Source of the DNA: Sphingomonas sp. | GTDB lineage: Bacteria > Pseudomonadota > Alphaproteobacteria > Sphingomonadales > Sphingomonadaceae | DNA: 64,000 nucleotides | Assembly: GCF_024508665.1 (NCBI RefSeq) | Contig: NZ_JANINP010000006.1 | Span: 806,001 to 870,000, forward strand | Reading direction: 5' to 3' | Shown: positions 1-8,181 of the stretch, in pieces | How positions within the stretch are numbered: the first letter of the stretch is position 1 | How the letters are laid out: each line of letters starts with the position of its first letter | Program-made: the position numbers and the translations under genes | The notes under the pieces: generated by a model | Told to the model about the DNA's origin: nothing | The model's input: the letters and a program-made list of their open reading frames with translations, nothing else | Database searches by the model: none

Positions 1-1016
1 GGTTCACCCGCGTCGGCGAATTCCACTATCTCCACAATGACGTGAGTGGCGCGCGCTACGCCGACCCGGCCGAAACCGCGGGCGCGATCGTGGCGGCGGC
101 CGAGGCGAGCGGGATCGGGCTCACCCTGCTGCCGGTATTCTATGCGCATGCCGATTTTGGTGGCGCCCCGCCCGCGCCGGGCCAGCGGCGGTTCATTTCC
201 AATGTCGATGGTTTCGCGCGGCTGGTCGAGGCAAGCCGCGCCAAGCTGCCCGCCGATGCGGTACTCGGCATCGCGCCGCATTCGCTGCGCGCGGTGACCC
301 TCGATGAACTCGAGGCGATCATTCCGCTGGCCGAATCCGGTCCGATCCACATCCATGCCTCCGAGCAGATTCGCGAGGTTGAAGCCTGCTTGCGGTGGAG
401 CAGCGCGCGGCCGGTCGAACTGCTGCTCGACCATGGCGAGATTGATGCACGCTGGTGTCTGATCCACTCGACCCATGTCGATGAACGCGAACGCGCGCAA
501 CTTGCGGCGAGCGGGGCGGTGGCGGGACTGTGTCCGGTGACCGAAGCCAATCTCGGCGACGGCGTGTTCCCTGCGGTCGAGTATCTCGCGGCGGGTGGAA
601 GAATCGGCGTGGGGACAGACTCGAACATCCTGATCGACGCCGCGAGCGAGCTCCGCGCCATCGAATATTCGCAGCGCCTGACGCGACGGAAGCGCGCGTT
701 GCTGGTCGACGATGCCGAGCCGTCGGTCGGTGCCAAACTGTTCGCTTCCGCCCACGCGGGTGGCGCCCAGGCGCTCGGCATCAAGAGCGGGATCGCGGTC
801 GACAACGCCGCCGACCTCGTCGCGCTCGACCTCGACCATCCTGCGATGATCGGTGCCGGCGCCGATCTGCTCGACCGCTGGATCTTCGCGGCGCGGCCGG
901 GTGCGATCGATGGCGTCTGGCGCGCGGGCCGCAAGCTGGTCGACCACGGCCGTCATATCGCCGCCGATGCGATCGCTGCCCGTTATCGTCACACCGTCGC
1001 CGCCCTGCTGGCATGA
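1..1016 (+). CDS. hutF: Formimidoylglutamate deiminase HutF (5' end cut off by window)
   Basis: Amidohydrolase-superfamily enzyme that deiminates N-formimidoyl-L-glutamate to N-formyl-glutamate in the five-step histidine degradation pathway. The frame is already open at base 3, where it reads FTRVGEFHYLH, a family signature near the active site, so the true start lies upstream of the window. Visible metal/active-site segments are HIHASEQ, STHVDE and GVGTDSN, in the order expected for the family; about 338 codons are present. The stop overlaps the start of the next gene, hutC, by four bases (ATGA), which supports a hut operon read into this window. Other hut genes are not downstream and are probably upstream. 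Confidence 0.93.
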   Translation, partial: FTRVGEFHYLHNDVSGARYADPAETAGAIVAAAEASGIGLTLLPVFYAHADFGGAPPAPGQRRFISNVDGFARLVEASRAKLPADAVLGIAPHSLRAVTLDELEAIIPLAESGPIHIHASEQIREVEACLRWSSARPVELLLDHGEIDARWCLIHSTHVDERERAQLAASGAVAGLCPVTEANLGDGVFPAVEYLAAGGRIGVGTDSNILIDAASELRAIEYSQRLTRRKRALLVDDAEPSVGAKLFASAHAGGAQALGIKSGIAVDNAADLVALDLDHPAMIGAGADLLDRWIFAARPGAIDGVWRAGRKLVDHGRHIAADAIAARYRHTVAALLA

Positions 1017-1684
1017 CGGTCGAGGCGCTCATCCGCGGCGACATCGAGGCGCGCATCCATTCGGGGGAGTGGAAGCCCGGGCATCGCATCCCCTTCGAGC
1101 ACGAACTGGTCACGGCTTACGGTTGTTCGCGCGCGACGGTCAGCAAGGCGCTGGGCGGCCTGGCCAAGGACGGCCTGATCGAACGTCGCCGCAAGGCTGG
1201 CTCGTTCGTCGCGCATCCGCAAGTTCATTCCGCCGTGCTCGAAGTCCCAGACCTCGCGCAGGTCATCGCCGCGCGTGGGGAAGATTATCGCTGGCAATTG
1301 ACCGGCCGCCGCGGGGCGGAGAGCGCTGGCGAACTCGCGCTGCCGGCGCTGCTGGTCGAAGGGCTGCATTATGGCGGCGGCGAACCGTTCGCGCTCGAAC
1401 GCCGGCTGATCGCGCTGACCGAAGTGCCCGAGGCCGAGCAGGAGAGCTTCGTCGATCAAGCGCCCGGCACATGGCTGCTCCACCACGTCCCCTGGACCGC
1501 AGCCCGCCATCGCATCCGGGCAGTGGAGGCGAATGTAGGGGAGGCGAAGGCGTTGGGGCTGCGACCGCGCGGTGCCTGTCTCGAACTCGACCGAACGACG
1601 TGGCGCGCCGGACAGATCGTGACGCATGTCCGCCAGCTGTTCCGCGGCGACCGCTATGATCTCGTCGCCGAGTTCAAACCCTAA
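1013..1684 (+). CDS. hutC: HutC, GntR-family histidine utilisation repressor
   Basis: GntR-type repressor (223 aa), expected to bind hut promoters and to be released by urocanate. Residues about 10-75 form the winged helix (EHELVTAYGCSRATVSKALG, then a wing with RRKAGSF); the rest is a UTRA effector-binding domain ending in TTWRAGQIVTHVRQLF, typical of the family. The ATG at 1013 is chosen because it overlaps the hutF stop by four bases and gives a standard N-terminus; a longer reading frame upstream is only antisense-like shadow of hutF. Slightly shorter than pseudomonad HutC (about 248 aa). Translational coupling to hutF suggests autoregulation of the operon, but no operator is visible because the promoter lies outside the window. 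Confidence 0.9.
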   Translation: MTVEALIRGDIEARIHSGEWKPGHRIPFEHELVTAYGCSRATVSKALGGLAKDGLIERRRKAGSFVAHPQVHSAVLEVPDLAQVIAARGEDYRWQLTGRRGAESAGELALPALLVEGLHYGGGEPFALERRLIALTEVPEAEQESFVDQAPGTWLLHHVPWTAARHRIRAVEANVGEAKALGLRPRGACLELDRTTWRAGQIVTHVRQLFRGDRYDLVAEFKP

Positions 1685-1690
1685 GCGTGG

Positions 1691-2236
1691 TCAGTCGACA
1701 ACCCAGAGGAACACTTCGCGCTGATCGATGACCTCATGCTTATGTGGCGCCCAGTCGCGTATCGCAAAGGCATGGCCGAGCACGCGGCTGCCCGGTGCGA
1801 GCTCGGTGCGAAGCCGCGCGCCAAGCAGGCCATGGACCATTGGAAGCAAATAGAGCGTGACGACGCTGGCCTCCTCGAGTCGTGTCGCGAACAGATCTTC
1901 GCGGCGGAACCGGACAAGCTGTTCGACGCCGGCGGCGCGCGCTGCCGTCTCGGCCTCGGCGATACGCTCCGCGTCGATATCGACGCCGAGAGCGCTGGCG
2001 CCGCGGCGTGCGGCGGCAATAACGATGCGGCCGTCGCCACAGCCAAGGTCGATGAGATGATCTCCCGGCCCTACTCCGGCGAGATCGAGCATGCGCTCGA
2101 CCAGCGGCTCGGGCGTCGGCCAGAAGGGCGCGTCGAGATGGTGCGGCGTGCCGGCCCAAGGGCCGCGGATTGCCTTGAACGCGCGATCTTCGGCCTCTTC
2201 GGTACCGGTCACGCTCGGTCCCTTCTCGGAATCCAT
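1691..2236 (-). CDS. Class I SAM-dependent methyltransferase, substrate unknown
   Basis: A 181-residue Rossmann-type methyltransferase. SAM-binding motif I is clear (DLGCGDGRIVI, residues about 63-73), followed by the acidic end of strand 2 (GVDIDAER) and a motif IV-like SVVTLYLLP. An N-terminal segment with FWPTPEPLVERML resembles small methyltransferases that act on proteins or lipids, but nothing fixes the substrate. It converges with hutC, leaving only 6 bases between the two stops. No signal peptide is visible, so the product is probably cytoplasmic. Confidence 0.8.
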   Translation of the reverse strand: MDSEKGPSVTGTEEAEDRAFKAIRGPWAGTPHHLDAPFWPTPEPLVERMLDLAGVGPGDHLIDLGCGDGRIVIAAARRGASALGVDIDAERIAEAETAARAAGVEQLVRFRREDLFATRLEEASVVTLYLLPMVHGLLGARLRTELAPGSRVLGHAFAIRDWAPHKHEVIDQREVFLWVVD

Positions 2237-2328
2237 GCCTGTGTCAGCCGATCATCCTCCGGCTCAATTCCGTGGGGACGCTACCCTGCCGCCCGATGAA
2301 ACGCCATCCGGGTCGATCAGGGAGAAAA

Positions 2329-2403
<75 letters not shown>

Positions 2404-2500
2404 ACTCTCGCGGGGCCATAGGCCACGACGGAGGCGCGCCTATGTCCGCCGACCCGGATATTGTCAAGGCGCGGTCGGCGGGTTTAGGTGATTCCGTCCA

Positions 2501-2647
2501 ATGACCGCCAAGAACGACAAAGCCGACCGCGCCGCCCGCCTTGCCGAGCAATTGCGCGCCAATCTGCGCCGCCGCAAGGCGCAGGCGCGCGAGGGCGCGG
2601 CCGTGGAAACCACGAAAGGCGATGACGCGGACCGCGCGGGCGACTAA
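2501..2647 (+). CDS. Small basic protein, 48 aa, unknown function
   Basis: Short reading frame starting MTAKNDKADRAARLAEQLR and continuing with an arginine/lysine-rich helix (LRRRKAQAR), then an acidic tail. The composition suggests a highly charged amphipathic helix, possibly binding nucleic acid or ribosome; this is a guess from composition only. The stop lies 11 bases before the start of the downstream glycosyltransferase, on the same strand. No membrane segment or cysteine is present. Included because codon use matches the neighbours and the helix is charge-patterned rather than random. Confidence 0.6.
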   Translation: MTAKNDKADRAARLAEQLRANLRRRKAQAREGAAVETTKGDDADRAGD

Positions 2648-2658
2648 GCAGCACCGCC

Positions 2659-3672
2659 ATGAATCGCCCAAAGCTCTCGATCGTCGTCCCGTGCTATAAT
2701 GAGGCATTGAGCCTCGAGACGCTGCACGGCCGTGTCACCGCCGCCGCCAAGGCGGAGGTTGGCGAGGATTACGAGCTCGTCCTGATCAACGACGGGTCTA
2801 AGGACGATAGCTGGCCTATCATGCAGCGGCTGTCGCAAGGCGATCCACGGCTTGTCGCGATCAACCTTTCGCGCAATCATGGACACCAGCTCGCGCTGAC
2901 CGCCGGGCTCGATCTGTGCTCGGGCGAGCAGATTCTGATCATCGACGCCGATCTTCAGGATCCACCCGAACTGCTGGGCGATATGCGCCAGATGATGGCG
3001 GCGGAAGACGCGGACGTGGTCTATGCGGTTCGCCGCAAGCGCGAAGGCGAGACCTTGTTCAAAAAGGCGACCGCCGCGGCATTCTATCGCCTGCTCGATC
3101 GCGTTACCGACACGCCGATCCCGCTCGACACCGGCGATTTCCGGCTGATGTCCAGGCGGGCGCTCGATGCGTTCCTGGCCTTGCCCGAGCAAGCCCGCTT
3201 CATTCGCGGCATGGTCGCCTGGATCGGGTTCCGCCAGGTGCCGTTTCCCTATGACCGCGCCGAGCGTTTCGCCGGCGAGACCAATTATCCCCTGTCGAAA
3301 ATGCTGCGCCTCGCGTTCGACGCGATGACCGGCTTTTCGACCAAGCCGCTGACCTTTGCCAGCCATGTCGGCCTGGCCCTGACCGGCGCGTCGTTCCTGC
3401 TGCTGATCTATATCGCTGTAGGGTTCTTCTCGGGCAGCGCGGTGCCTGGCTGGACGTCTCTTGCATTCATCGTCGTGCTGCTCGGCGCGGTGCAGATGTT
3501 CGTGCTCGGGATGATCGGCGAGTATCTTGGGCGGCTATATGTCGAGTCGAAGCGGCGACCGCTGTATCTGGTATCGGATGTTGCGGGGCCGGTGCAGGGC
3601 AAGGCAACCTTGGGGTACCGGGCAGAGGATCGTCTCCTCCCTGCTCGCGGGGAGGGGGACCAAGCCGCGTAG
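2659..3672 (+). CDS. Polyprenyl-phosphate glycosyltransferase, GT2 family (GtrB/ArnC-like)
   Basis: Membrane-anchored GT2 enzyme (337 aa) predicted to move a sugar from a nucleotide donor to a polyprenyl phosphate on the cytoplasmic face. The N-terminal GT-A domain shows VVPCYNEA (9-16), INDGSKDD (43-50), the metal/nucleotide site DADLQDPPE (96-104) and DFRLMSR (160-166). Two membrane helices follow (about 233-257 and 268-288), then the GEYLGRLYVESKRRP tail typical of GtrB/ArnC proteins. The last ~27 residues are encoded by the start of an intergenic repeat element and look non-native. GtrA and a GT-C-type protein lie in the same cluster and fit a lipid-linked sugar route. Confidence 0.88.
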   Translation: MNRPKLSIVVPCYNEALSLETLHGRVTAAAKAEVGEDYELVLINDGSKDDSWPIMQRLSQGDPRLVAINLSRNHGHQLALTAGLDLCSGEQILIIDADLQDPPELLGDMRQMMAAEDADVVYAVRRKREGETLFKKATAAAFYRLLDRVTDTPIPLDTGDFRLMSRRALDAFLALPEQARFIRGMVAWIGFRQVPFPYDRAERFAGETNYPLSKMLRLAFDAMTGFSTKPLTFASHVGLALTGASFLLLIYIAVGFFSGSAVPGWTSLAFIVVLLGAVQMFVLGMIGEYLGRLYVESKRRPLYLVSDVAGPVQGKATLGYRAEDRLLPARGEGDQAA

Positions 3673-3775
3673 CGGATTGGTGGAGGGGCGTTGCCCCTCC
3701 TGGTGCCCGTGCCGCAATGCCCTCCACCACCGACCTGCGGTCGGCGGTCCCCTCCCCGTGAACGGGGAAGGAACT
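3637..3775. repeat. Intergenic palindromic repeat, family B (copy 1)
   Basis: GC-rich element with inverted CTCCC/GGGAG blocks: an inner hairpin around 3646-3660, CTGCGGTCGG-type stems near 3733-3750 and a second CCCTCCCCGTGAACGGGGAAGG hairpin before 3775. It covers the 3' end of the GT2 gene and the gap to the convergent methyltransferase. Related copies lie near 31.9, 36.2, 53.1 and 59.9 kb. In this convergent gap it may act as a two-way transcription stop; that is inference. Confidence 0.6.
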
Positions 3776-4506
3776 TAGGCCTTCGGCACCGCCAAGGTCA
3801 GAATCGACAGACCCGGCGTCATCGGCACGCGGCCGACCATGTGGCGCTCGAGGCGGAAAATCACTTCGAACAGCTTGTTGACCGGCCCCGGCGGCGGCGA
3901 ATCGTCGCTGTCGTCACGGCCGGTCATCCGACCCGCCACGCGCGCGGCAGCGGCGAGAGGAAACAGCAGCGAGTTGAAATAGCCGAACTTGCGCGTTTCC
4001 AGCCCGGCCGCATCGATGGCCTTTTTCAGGCTGGCTTTCGAATAGCGGCGGTGATGATGGTTCACGACATCGTGCGCGGACCACATCCATTGGTGCGCGG
4101 GCACAGCGATCAGGATCTTGCCGCCGGGTTTCAGGCAGTCCTTCATCGCGCGCAAGGCGGCGACGTCGTCGTCGATATGCTCGACCACGTCGAGCACCGC
4201 GATCATGTCATAGGCCCCGCGTTCGATCCCCGGCAGCATCGGCAGCGGGGCGTTGCTGACCGGCTTGTTCAGCCGCTTGCTGGCGATCGCGGCGGCGGCG
4301 GGGTCGATCTCGATCGCATCGACGTCGCCGAAAAGCTGCAGCATCGCCAGATTGTGGCCGGTGCCGCACCCGATCTCCAGGATGCGCGCCTGTTTGGGCA
4401 CATTGGCGTAGCGCGCGACATAATCGTGCAGGATGTCCCGGCGCGCGACATACCACCAATGCGATGAGTCGTGCTCCGCCATGCGGTCGTAAACGATACG
4501 GTCCAT
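3775..4506 (-). CDS. Class I SAM-dependent methyltransferase (glycan/lipid-cluster type)
   Basis: A 243-residue methyltransferase with motif I LEIGCGTGHNLAML, motif II AIEIDP and motif IV DMIAVLDVVEHIDDD, followed by LKPGGKILIAVPAH, a pattern common in methyltransferases of polysaccharide clusters. The C-terminal part has a hydrophobic stretch (FNSLLFPLAAAARVAG) that may touch the membrane. The ATG at 4506 is preferred over an in-frame TTG 12 bases upstream. It lies downstream of gtrA on the same strand (34-base gap) and converges with the GT2 gene. The substrate is unknown; a sugar, quinone or lipid acceptor is possible. Confidence 0.82.
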   Translation of the reverse strand: MDRIVYDRMAEHDSSHWWYVARRDILHDYVARYANVPKQARILEIGCGTGHNLAMLQLFGDVDAIEIDPAAAAIASKRLNKPVSNAPLPMLPGIERGAYDMIAVLDVVEHIDDDVAALRAMKDCLKPGGKILIAVPAHQWMWSAHDVVNHHHRRYSKASLKKAIDAAGLETRKFGYFNSLLFPLAAAARVAGRMTGRDDSDDSPPPGPVNKLFEVIFRLERHMVGRVPMTPGLSILTLAVPKA

Positions 4507-4540
4507 TATTTGGGGCAATCCATGAGCGGGAAGAGGGCCA

Positions 4541-4969
4541 TCAGGCGAACACGAGCCAGCGATTGAGAATGAACGTGAAGATCGTCGCCAAAGCGATCGC
4601 CGGCAACAGCGGCACCCAGGCCTGATAGCCGAGCAACGCGGTCCCGACCCAGGTGATCACGGCGTTGAGTCCCATGCCGGATGCCTGCACCATGACGAAC
4701 TTGATCTGCTGCGTACCGCCCGGCTGGCGCGTACCGTGTCCCTTGAAGCTCCAGCGGCTGTGCAGGAAGAAGCCGGCAGTCACCGCGACGGCGAAGGCGA
4801 AGGGCACGGCATAGACTGCGTGCGCGGCAGGAAACACCCAGGTGGTGAGCGGCAGGTAGACCGCGGAATAGATCAGCGTCGATACCCCGCCGGCAATGCC
4901 GAAGCGCACCAGCTGGCCCATCAGCCCGCTTTCCCGCCACGTATCGATTTGTTTGAGAATTGCCGTCAC
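4541..4969 (-). CDS. GtrA family membrane protein
   Basis: Small four-helix membrane protein (142 aa). GtrA proteins work with GtrB-type enzymes and are thought to translocate or position polyprenyl-linked sugars. Family marks are QLVRFGIAGGVST near residue 19, FFLHSRWSF in the middle and FILNRWLVF at the C-terminus. The start is a GTG; no closer ATG keeps the amphipathic N-terminus. It is divergent from the GT-C-like gene (58-base gap) and upstream of the methyltransferase, and the GtrB-like GT2 gene is 0.9 kb away. Confidence 0.9.
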   Translation of the reverse strand: MTAILKQIDTWRESGLMGQLVRFGIAGGVSTLIYSAVYLPLTTWVFPAAHAVYAVPFAFAVAVTAGFFLHSRWSFKGHGTRQPGGTQQIKFVMVQASGMGLNAVITWVGTALLGYQAWVPLLPAIALATIFTFILNRWLVFA

Positions 4970-5027
4970 GCGCTTGCCCTGGGAGTGCGCGCCGCCCTAA
5001 AGCCCCTGAACGCGCGAGGGAAGCATT

Positions 5028-6824
5028 TTGAGCAAGATCGAAAGCTGGTGGTCCGACCTGGTCGCTGAACTCGACCGGCACTGGATCAAATACGCGCTGC
5101 TCGCCTGGCTCATCGTCGGCTTGTGGTATGTCATCAGCGCCTGGCCGCAGATCCGGTCGCTGGGGCTCGGCGATACCGACGACAATATGCGACTGATGCA
5201 GGTTCGCGCGCTGCTCAACGGGCAGGATTGGTACGACCTGCGCGATTATTACCTCAATCCGCCGGGCGGCTTCGACATCCATTGGAGCCGTATCGTCGAC
5301 TTGCCGATCGCCGGGCTGATCCTGATCCTGCGGCCGTTCATCGGCACGCCTTGGGCGGAACGGGTGGCGTGCGGCATCGCGCCGCTGCTGCCGCTGTCGA
5401 TCGCGTTCATCGGCCTTGGCGCGACCGTCCGGCGGCTGGTCAGCCCGCACGCCTGGCCTTTGGCGATGGCGCTATTGGTCTGCGCCTGCACGCCGACGAT
5501 GCTGATGTTCGCGCCCGACCGCATCGATCACCATGGCTGGCAACTGGCGATGCTCAGCCTGACCGTCGCCGGTTTGTGCGACCCAAAGGGTGCGCGCGGC
5601 GGGGTGATCGTCGGGCTGGCGAGCGCGGTCAGCATCTCGATCGGCCTAGAAATGCTGCCTTATGCCGCGATGGCGGGGGCGATCATCGCGCTGCAATGGA
5701 TCTGGGATCGCGGCGAGGCGCGGCGCGTCGCCGCTTATGGCGTCAGCCTGGCAAGCGGCACTGCGCTCGGCTACGGCGCGTTCGCCTCCTATGCCAATTC
5801 GGTAATGCGCTGCGACGCGCTGACGCCGGTTTACCTGACGGTGATGCTGGTCGCGGGCGGGTTGCTATTCGTCCTGGCCTGGCTGAGCCCGGCGTCGCGC
5901 TGGGCGCGGCTCGGCCTCGCGGTTGCCGCCGGCGCGGTAATTGTCGCCGGATTCGCCTGGCTGTTCCCGCAATGCCTGGGGCGGCCCGAGCAGGCGTCGC
6001 CCGAACTGGTGCGCAACTGGCTCGACAATGTGCGCGAGGCCAAGCCGATTTATCAGCATCCGTTCCGCCAGGCGTTTCCGATCGTCACCTTGCCGATCAT
6101 CGGCCTGTTGGGCGCGGCGATCGCGACCAGGCGTGCCATCGCCGATCGCGCGCCCAATATGGTCGGCTGGTCGGCGGTGACCTTGTTCACCCTGTTCGCC
6201 TGTTTGATGCTGTTGTGGCAGACGCGCGCCGGGCCGGCGGCGCAATTGCTCGCGGTGCCGGGCGCGGCGGCGCTGATCTGGATCGCGGTGCCGTTGCTGC
6301 TCGACAGCCCCAATTTGCTGGTCCGCGTGCTCGGCCCGGTCGCGGTGGTGCTGGTCGCCTCGGGCATGTTTGGTGGATTGTCGCTCCGGTTCTTGCCGAT
6401 CGACAAGCCGGACGCCCGCATCACGACGATAAACCGCGCGAGCGCACGATGCCCTGCCATCAGCAGCCTCGCGCCGCTCAATCGATATCCGAGCGCGACG
6501 ATCTTCAGCTTCGTCGATCTCGGGCCGCGGATCATCGTCGTTACGCATCACAAGGCGGTGGCGGGGCCCTATCACCGCAATGGCGACGCGATCCTGGACG
6601 TCCAACACGCCTTTGGCGGATCGCCCGACCAATTCCGTGCGATCGCGAGGAAGCATGGCGCGACGATGCTGCTGGTTTGCCCGAACATGGCCGAATCGAC
6701 GATCTATCGCGCGCGCAATCCGGGCGGATTCTATGACCGGCTGGCCAAGGGCGAGATGTTCGCGTTCCTCGAGCCGCTGGAATTGCCGAGAAACTCGCCG
6801 TTGCGGTTGTTCCGGATCAAGTAG
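5028..6824 (+). CDS. GT-C type polytopic membrane protein (STT3-like)
   Basis: A 598-residue protein with about 11-12 hydrophobic segments and a soluble C-terminal domain of about 150 residues. The first outside loop has an acidic motif DTDDNMR (49-55) then FDIHWSR (82-88), and the second has DRIDHHGWQ (164-172). Position and spacing recall the metal and donor-binding motifs of oligosaccharyltransferase STT3 and related GT-C enzymes. This suggests transfer of a sugar or glycan from a polyprenyl carrier on the periplasmic side. The acceptor (protein, lipid A, polymer) cannot be read from the sequence. GtrA and GtrB-like genes nearby could supply the lipid-linked donor. Codon use matches the neighbours. 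Confidence 0.7.
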   Translation: MSKIESWWSDLVAELDRHWIKYALLAWLIVGLWYVISAWPQIRSLGLGDTDDNMRLMQVRALLNGQDWYDLRDYYLNPPGGFDIHWSRIVDLPIAGLILILRPFIGTPWAERVACGIAPLLPLSIAFIGLGATVRRLVSPHAWPLAMALLVCACTPTMLMFAPDRIDHHGWQLAMLSLTVAGLCDPKGARGGVIVGLASAVSISIGLEMLPYAAMAGAIIALQWIWDRGEARRVAAYGVSLASGTALGYGAFASYANSVMRCDALTPVYLTVMLVAGGLLFVLAWLSPASRWARLGLAVAAGAVIVAGFAWLFPQCLGRPEQASPELVRNWLDNVREAKPIYQHPFRQAFPIVTLPIIGLLGAAIATRRAIADRAPNMVGWSAVTLFTLFACLMLLWQTRAGPAAQLLAVPGAAALIWIAVPLLLDSPNLLVRVLGPVAVVLVASGMFGGLSLRFLPIDKPDARITTINRASARCPAISSLAPLNRYPSATIFSFVDLGPRIIVVTHHKAVAGPYHRNGDAILDVQHAFGGSPDQFRAIARKHGATMLLVCPNMAESTIYRARNPGGFYDRLAKGEMFAFLEPLELPRNSPLRLFRIK

Positions 6825-6851
6825 GCGCGTCCGTTCCCCAGCACTCCCCAT

Positions 6852-6929
6852 CCGTCACCCCAGCGAAAGCTGGGGTCTAAGGCGGTGGGGCGATATGGCT
6901 TGAGACCCCAGCTTGCGCTGGGGTGACGG
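6852..6929. repeat. Intergenic palindromic repeat, family A (copy 1)
   Basis: Two short hairpins with the core CACCCCAGC...GCTGGGGT face each other around a ~24-base centre. The outer arms (CCGTCACCCCAGC / GCTGGGGTGACGG) are also mutually inverted, so the whole forms a large cruciform. It sits in the convergent gap between the GT-C gene and marC. Degenerate or full copies recur near 10.7, 14.2, 22.6, 27.3, 48.7 and 50.1 kb. Confidence 0.8.
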
Positions 6930-6943
6930 TTAATGGACGCTGG

Positions 6944-7570
6944 TCAGCTCAGGCCCAGGCTGATCCGGATGCCGTCGATCACGAACTGCACCGCCAGCGC
7001 GCCGAGCAAGACGCCGAGGATACGCGTGATGACCGCTTCTATCCGCGCGCCCAACAACCGCATCAGCGGCCCAGCGGCGAGCAGCGCGACCAGGGTCAGC
7101 GCCAGGATCGTCGCCAGCGCGGCGAGCACGGCGGCCACTTTCTCGAGCCCGTGATTGCGGCTCATCATCAGCATGACCGATGCGATCGAGCCCGGTCCCG
7201 CGATCATCGGCATGGCCATCGGGAAGATCGACACGTCCTCGACTTCGGGAGTCTGCGCGATCTTGGCGGCGCGGTCCTCGCGCCGCTCGGTGCGTTTTTC
7301 GAACACCATTTCGAGCGCGATCAGGAACAGCATGATGCCGCCGGCGATGCGGAATGCCGACAGGCTGACACCCAACGCCTTGAGCATCGCTTCGCCCACT
7401 CCGGCGAACACGAACAGGATGATCGCCGCGACCAGCACGGCGCGGATCGCCATCGAACGACGCTGCGTCGGCGTCGCTCCGTTGGTCAGCCCGGCATAGA
7501 TCGGCGCGCAGCCGGGCGGATCGATGACGACGAAGAAGGTGACCAGCGCGGAAAGATAGAGTTCGATCAT
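6944..7570 (-). CDS. MarC family integral membrane protein
   Basis: A 208-residue protein with six predicted membrane helices. Family marks are FFVVIDPPGCAPIYAGL after the first helix, FRIAGGIMLFLIALEM in the middle and PMAMPMIAGPGSIASVM in the second half. MarC proteins are conserved in proteobacteria; an early link to antibiotic resistance was not upheld and the true role is unknown. The ATG at 7570 overlaps the stop of the upstream secreted-protein gene by four bases, so it is the last gene of the yggT-folD operon. Confidence 0.93.
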   Translation of the reverse strand: MIELYLSALVTFFVVIDPPGCAPIYAGLTNGATPTQRRSMAIRAVLVAAIILFVFAGVGEAMLKALGVSLSAFRIAGGIMLFLIALEMVFEKRTERREDRAAKIAQTPEVEDVSIFPMAMPMIAGPGSIASVMLMMSRNHGLEKVAAVLAALATILALTLVALLAAGPLMRLLGARIEAVITRILGVLLGALAVQFVIDGIRISLGLS

Positions 7571-8181
7571 TTCGCGGCGGTCCGGTCGGCGATGACCTGC
7601 TTCATCCGGCGGCCGTCCCACAGCCACACGTCCAAGCTTTGCGCGCCGTCCGGAGCGACGTGCCAACGCCATGCGAGCGTACGATCGTTCGACTGACCCT
7701 CACCAGTTTCGCCGTCACGGTAACGCACCGCCGCGACGGTGGTCGGGCGACCATCGCACGACGCGCGGGTCACGCGCGGCCGTTCGCCGGCGGCGCGTGG
7801 GCTGGTCAAGGAGTCGCCTCTATCGACCAGCCATCTCCACTCGCCGTCGGACCGCCGCGCCCAGATCGTCGAGAAATAGCCTTGGGCCTTAGCCCAGCCA
7901 CGAATCCACGGGCCGGTATTGGCCGCGTGGGCGCCGTCGCAGGATACGAAACTATCGGCGGCCCACCACATCACCGAATTGGGCGGATCCTTGCGATCCA
8001 TCAGCCAGGCTTGCGCCTTGGTCGGTTGGGGCAAGAACATGACCGCATCGTCATCCGCCCAGTGCCGAAAGGCGGTCCATTGCCCCTCGATCTGCGCATC
8101 GCGAGCGAAGGATCGCTCGGCGTCAGCTGCGCTGCGCGGAACTGCGCTCGATGCCGCCAGCATCAGCGGCAGCAGGATCAC
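7567..8181 (-). CDS. Predicted secreted protein, possibly SnoaL/DUF4440-like
   Basis: A 204-residue protein with a short signal peptide ([20 protein letters not shown]) and a Trp-rich mature part. Phrases such as [16 protein letters not shown] and [22 protein letters not shown] resemble the NTF2/SnoaL-like (DUF4440) fold, in which a cone-shaped pocket binds small molecules, but this is a pattern impression. The GTG start overlaps the folD stop by four bases (GTGA) and the stop overlaps marC by four, so it is translated with both. A periplasmic protein inside a folate/membrane operon is unusual. Function unknown. Confidence 0.75.
   Translation of the reverse strand: MILLPLMLAASSAVPRSAADAERSFARDAQIEGQWTAFRHWADDDAVMFLPQPTKAQAWLMDRKDPPNSVMWWAADSFVSCDGAHAANTGPWIRGWAKAQGYFSTIWARRSDGEWRWLVDRGDSLTSPRAAGERPRVTRASCDGRPTTVAAVRYRDGETGEGQSNDRTLAWRWHVAPDGAQSLDVWLWDGRRMKQVIADRTAAK

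Noticed and set aside
530..1012. Upstream extension of the HutC frame
   Set aside because: It is overlapped by hutF in another frame and has no family similarity; the ATG at 1013 with ATGA overlap is a far better start.
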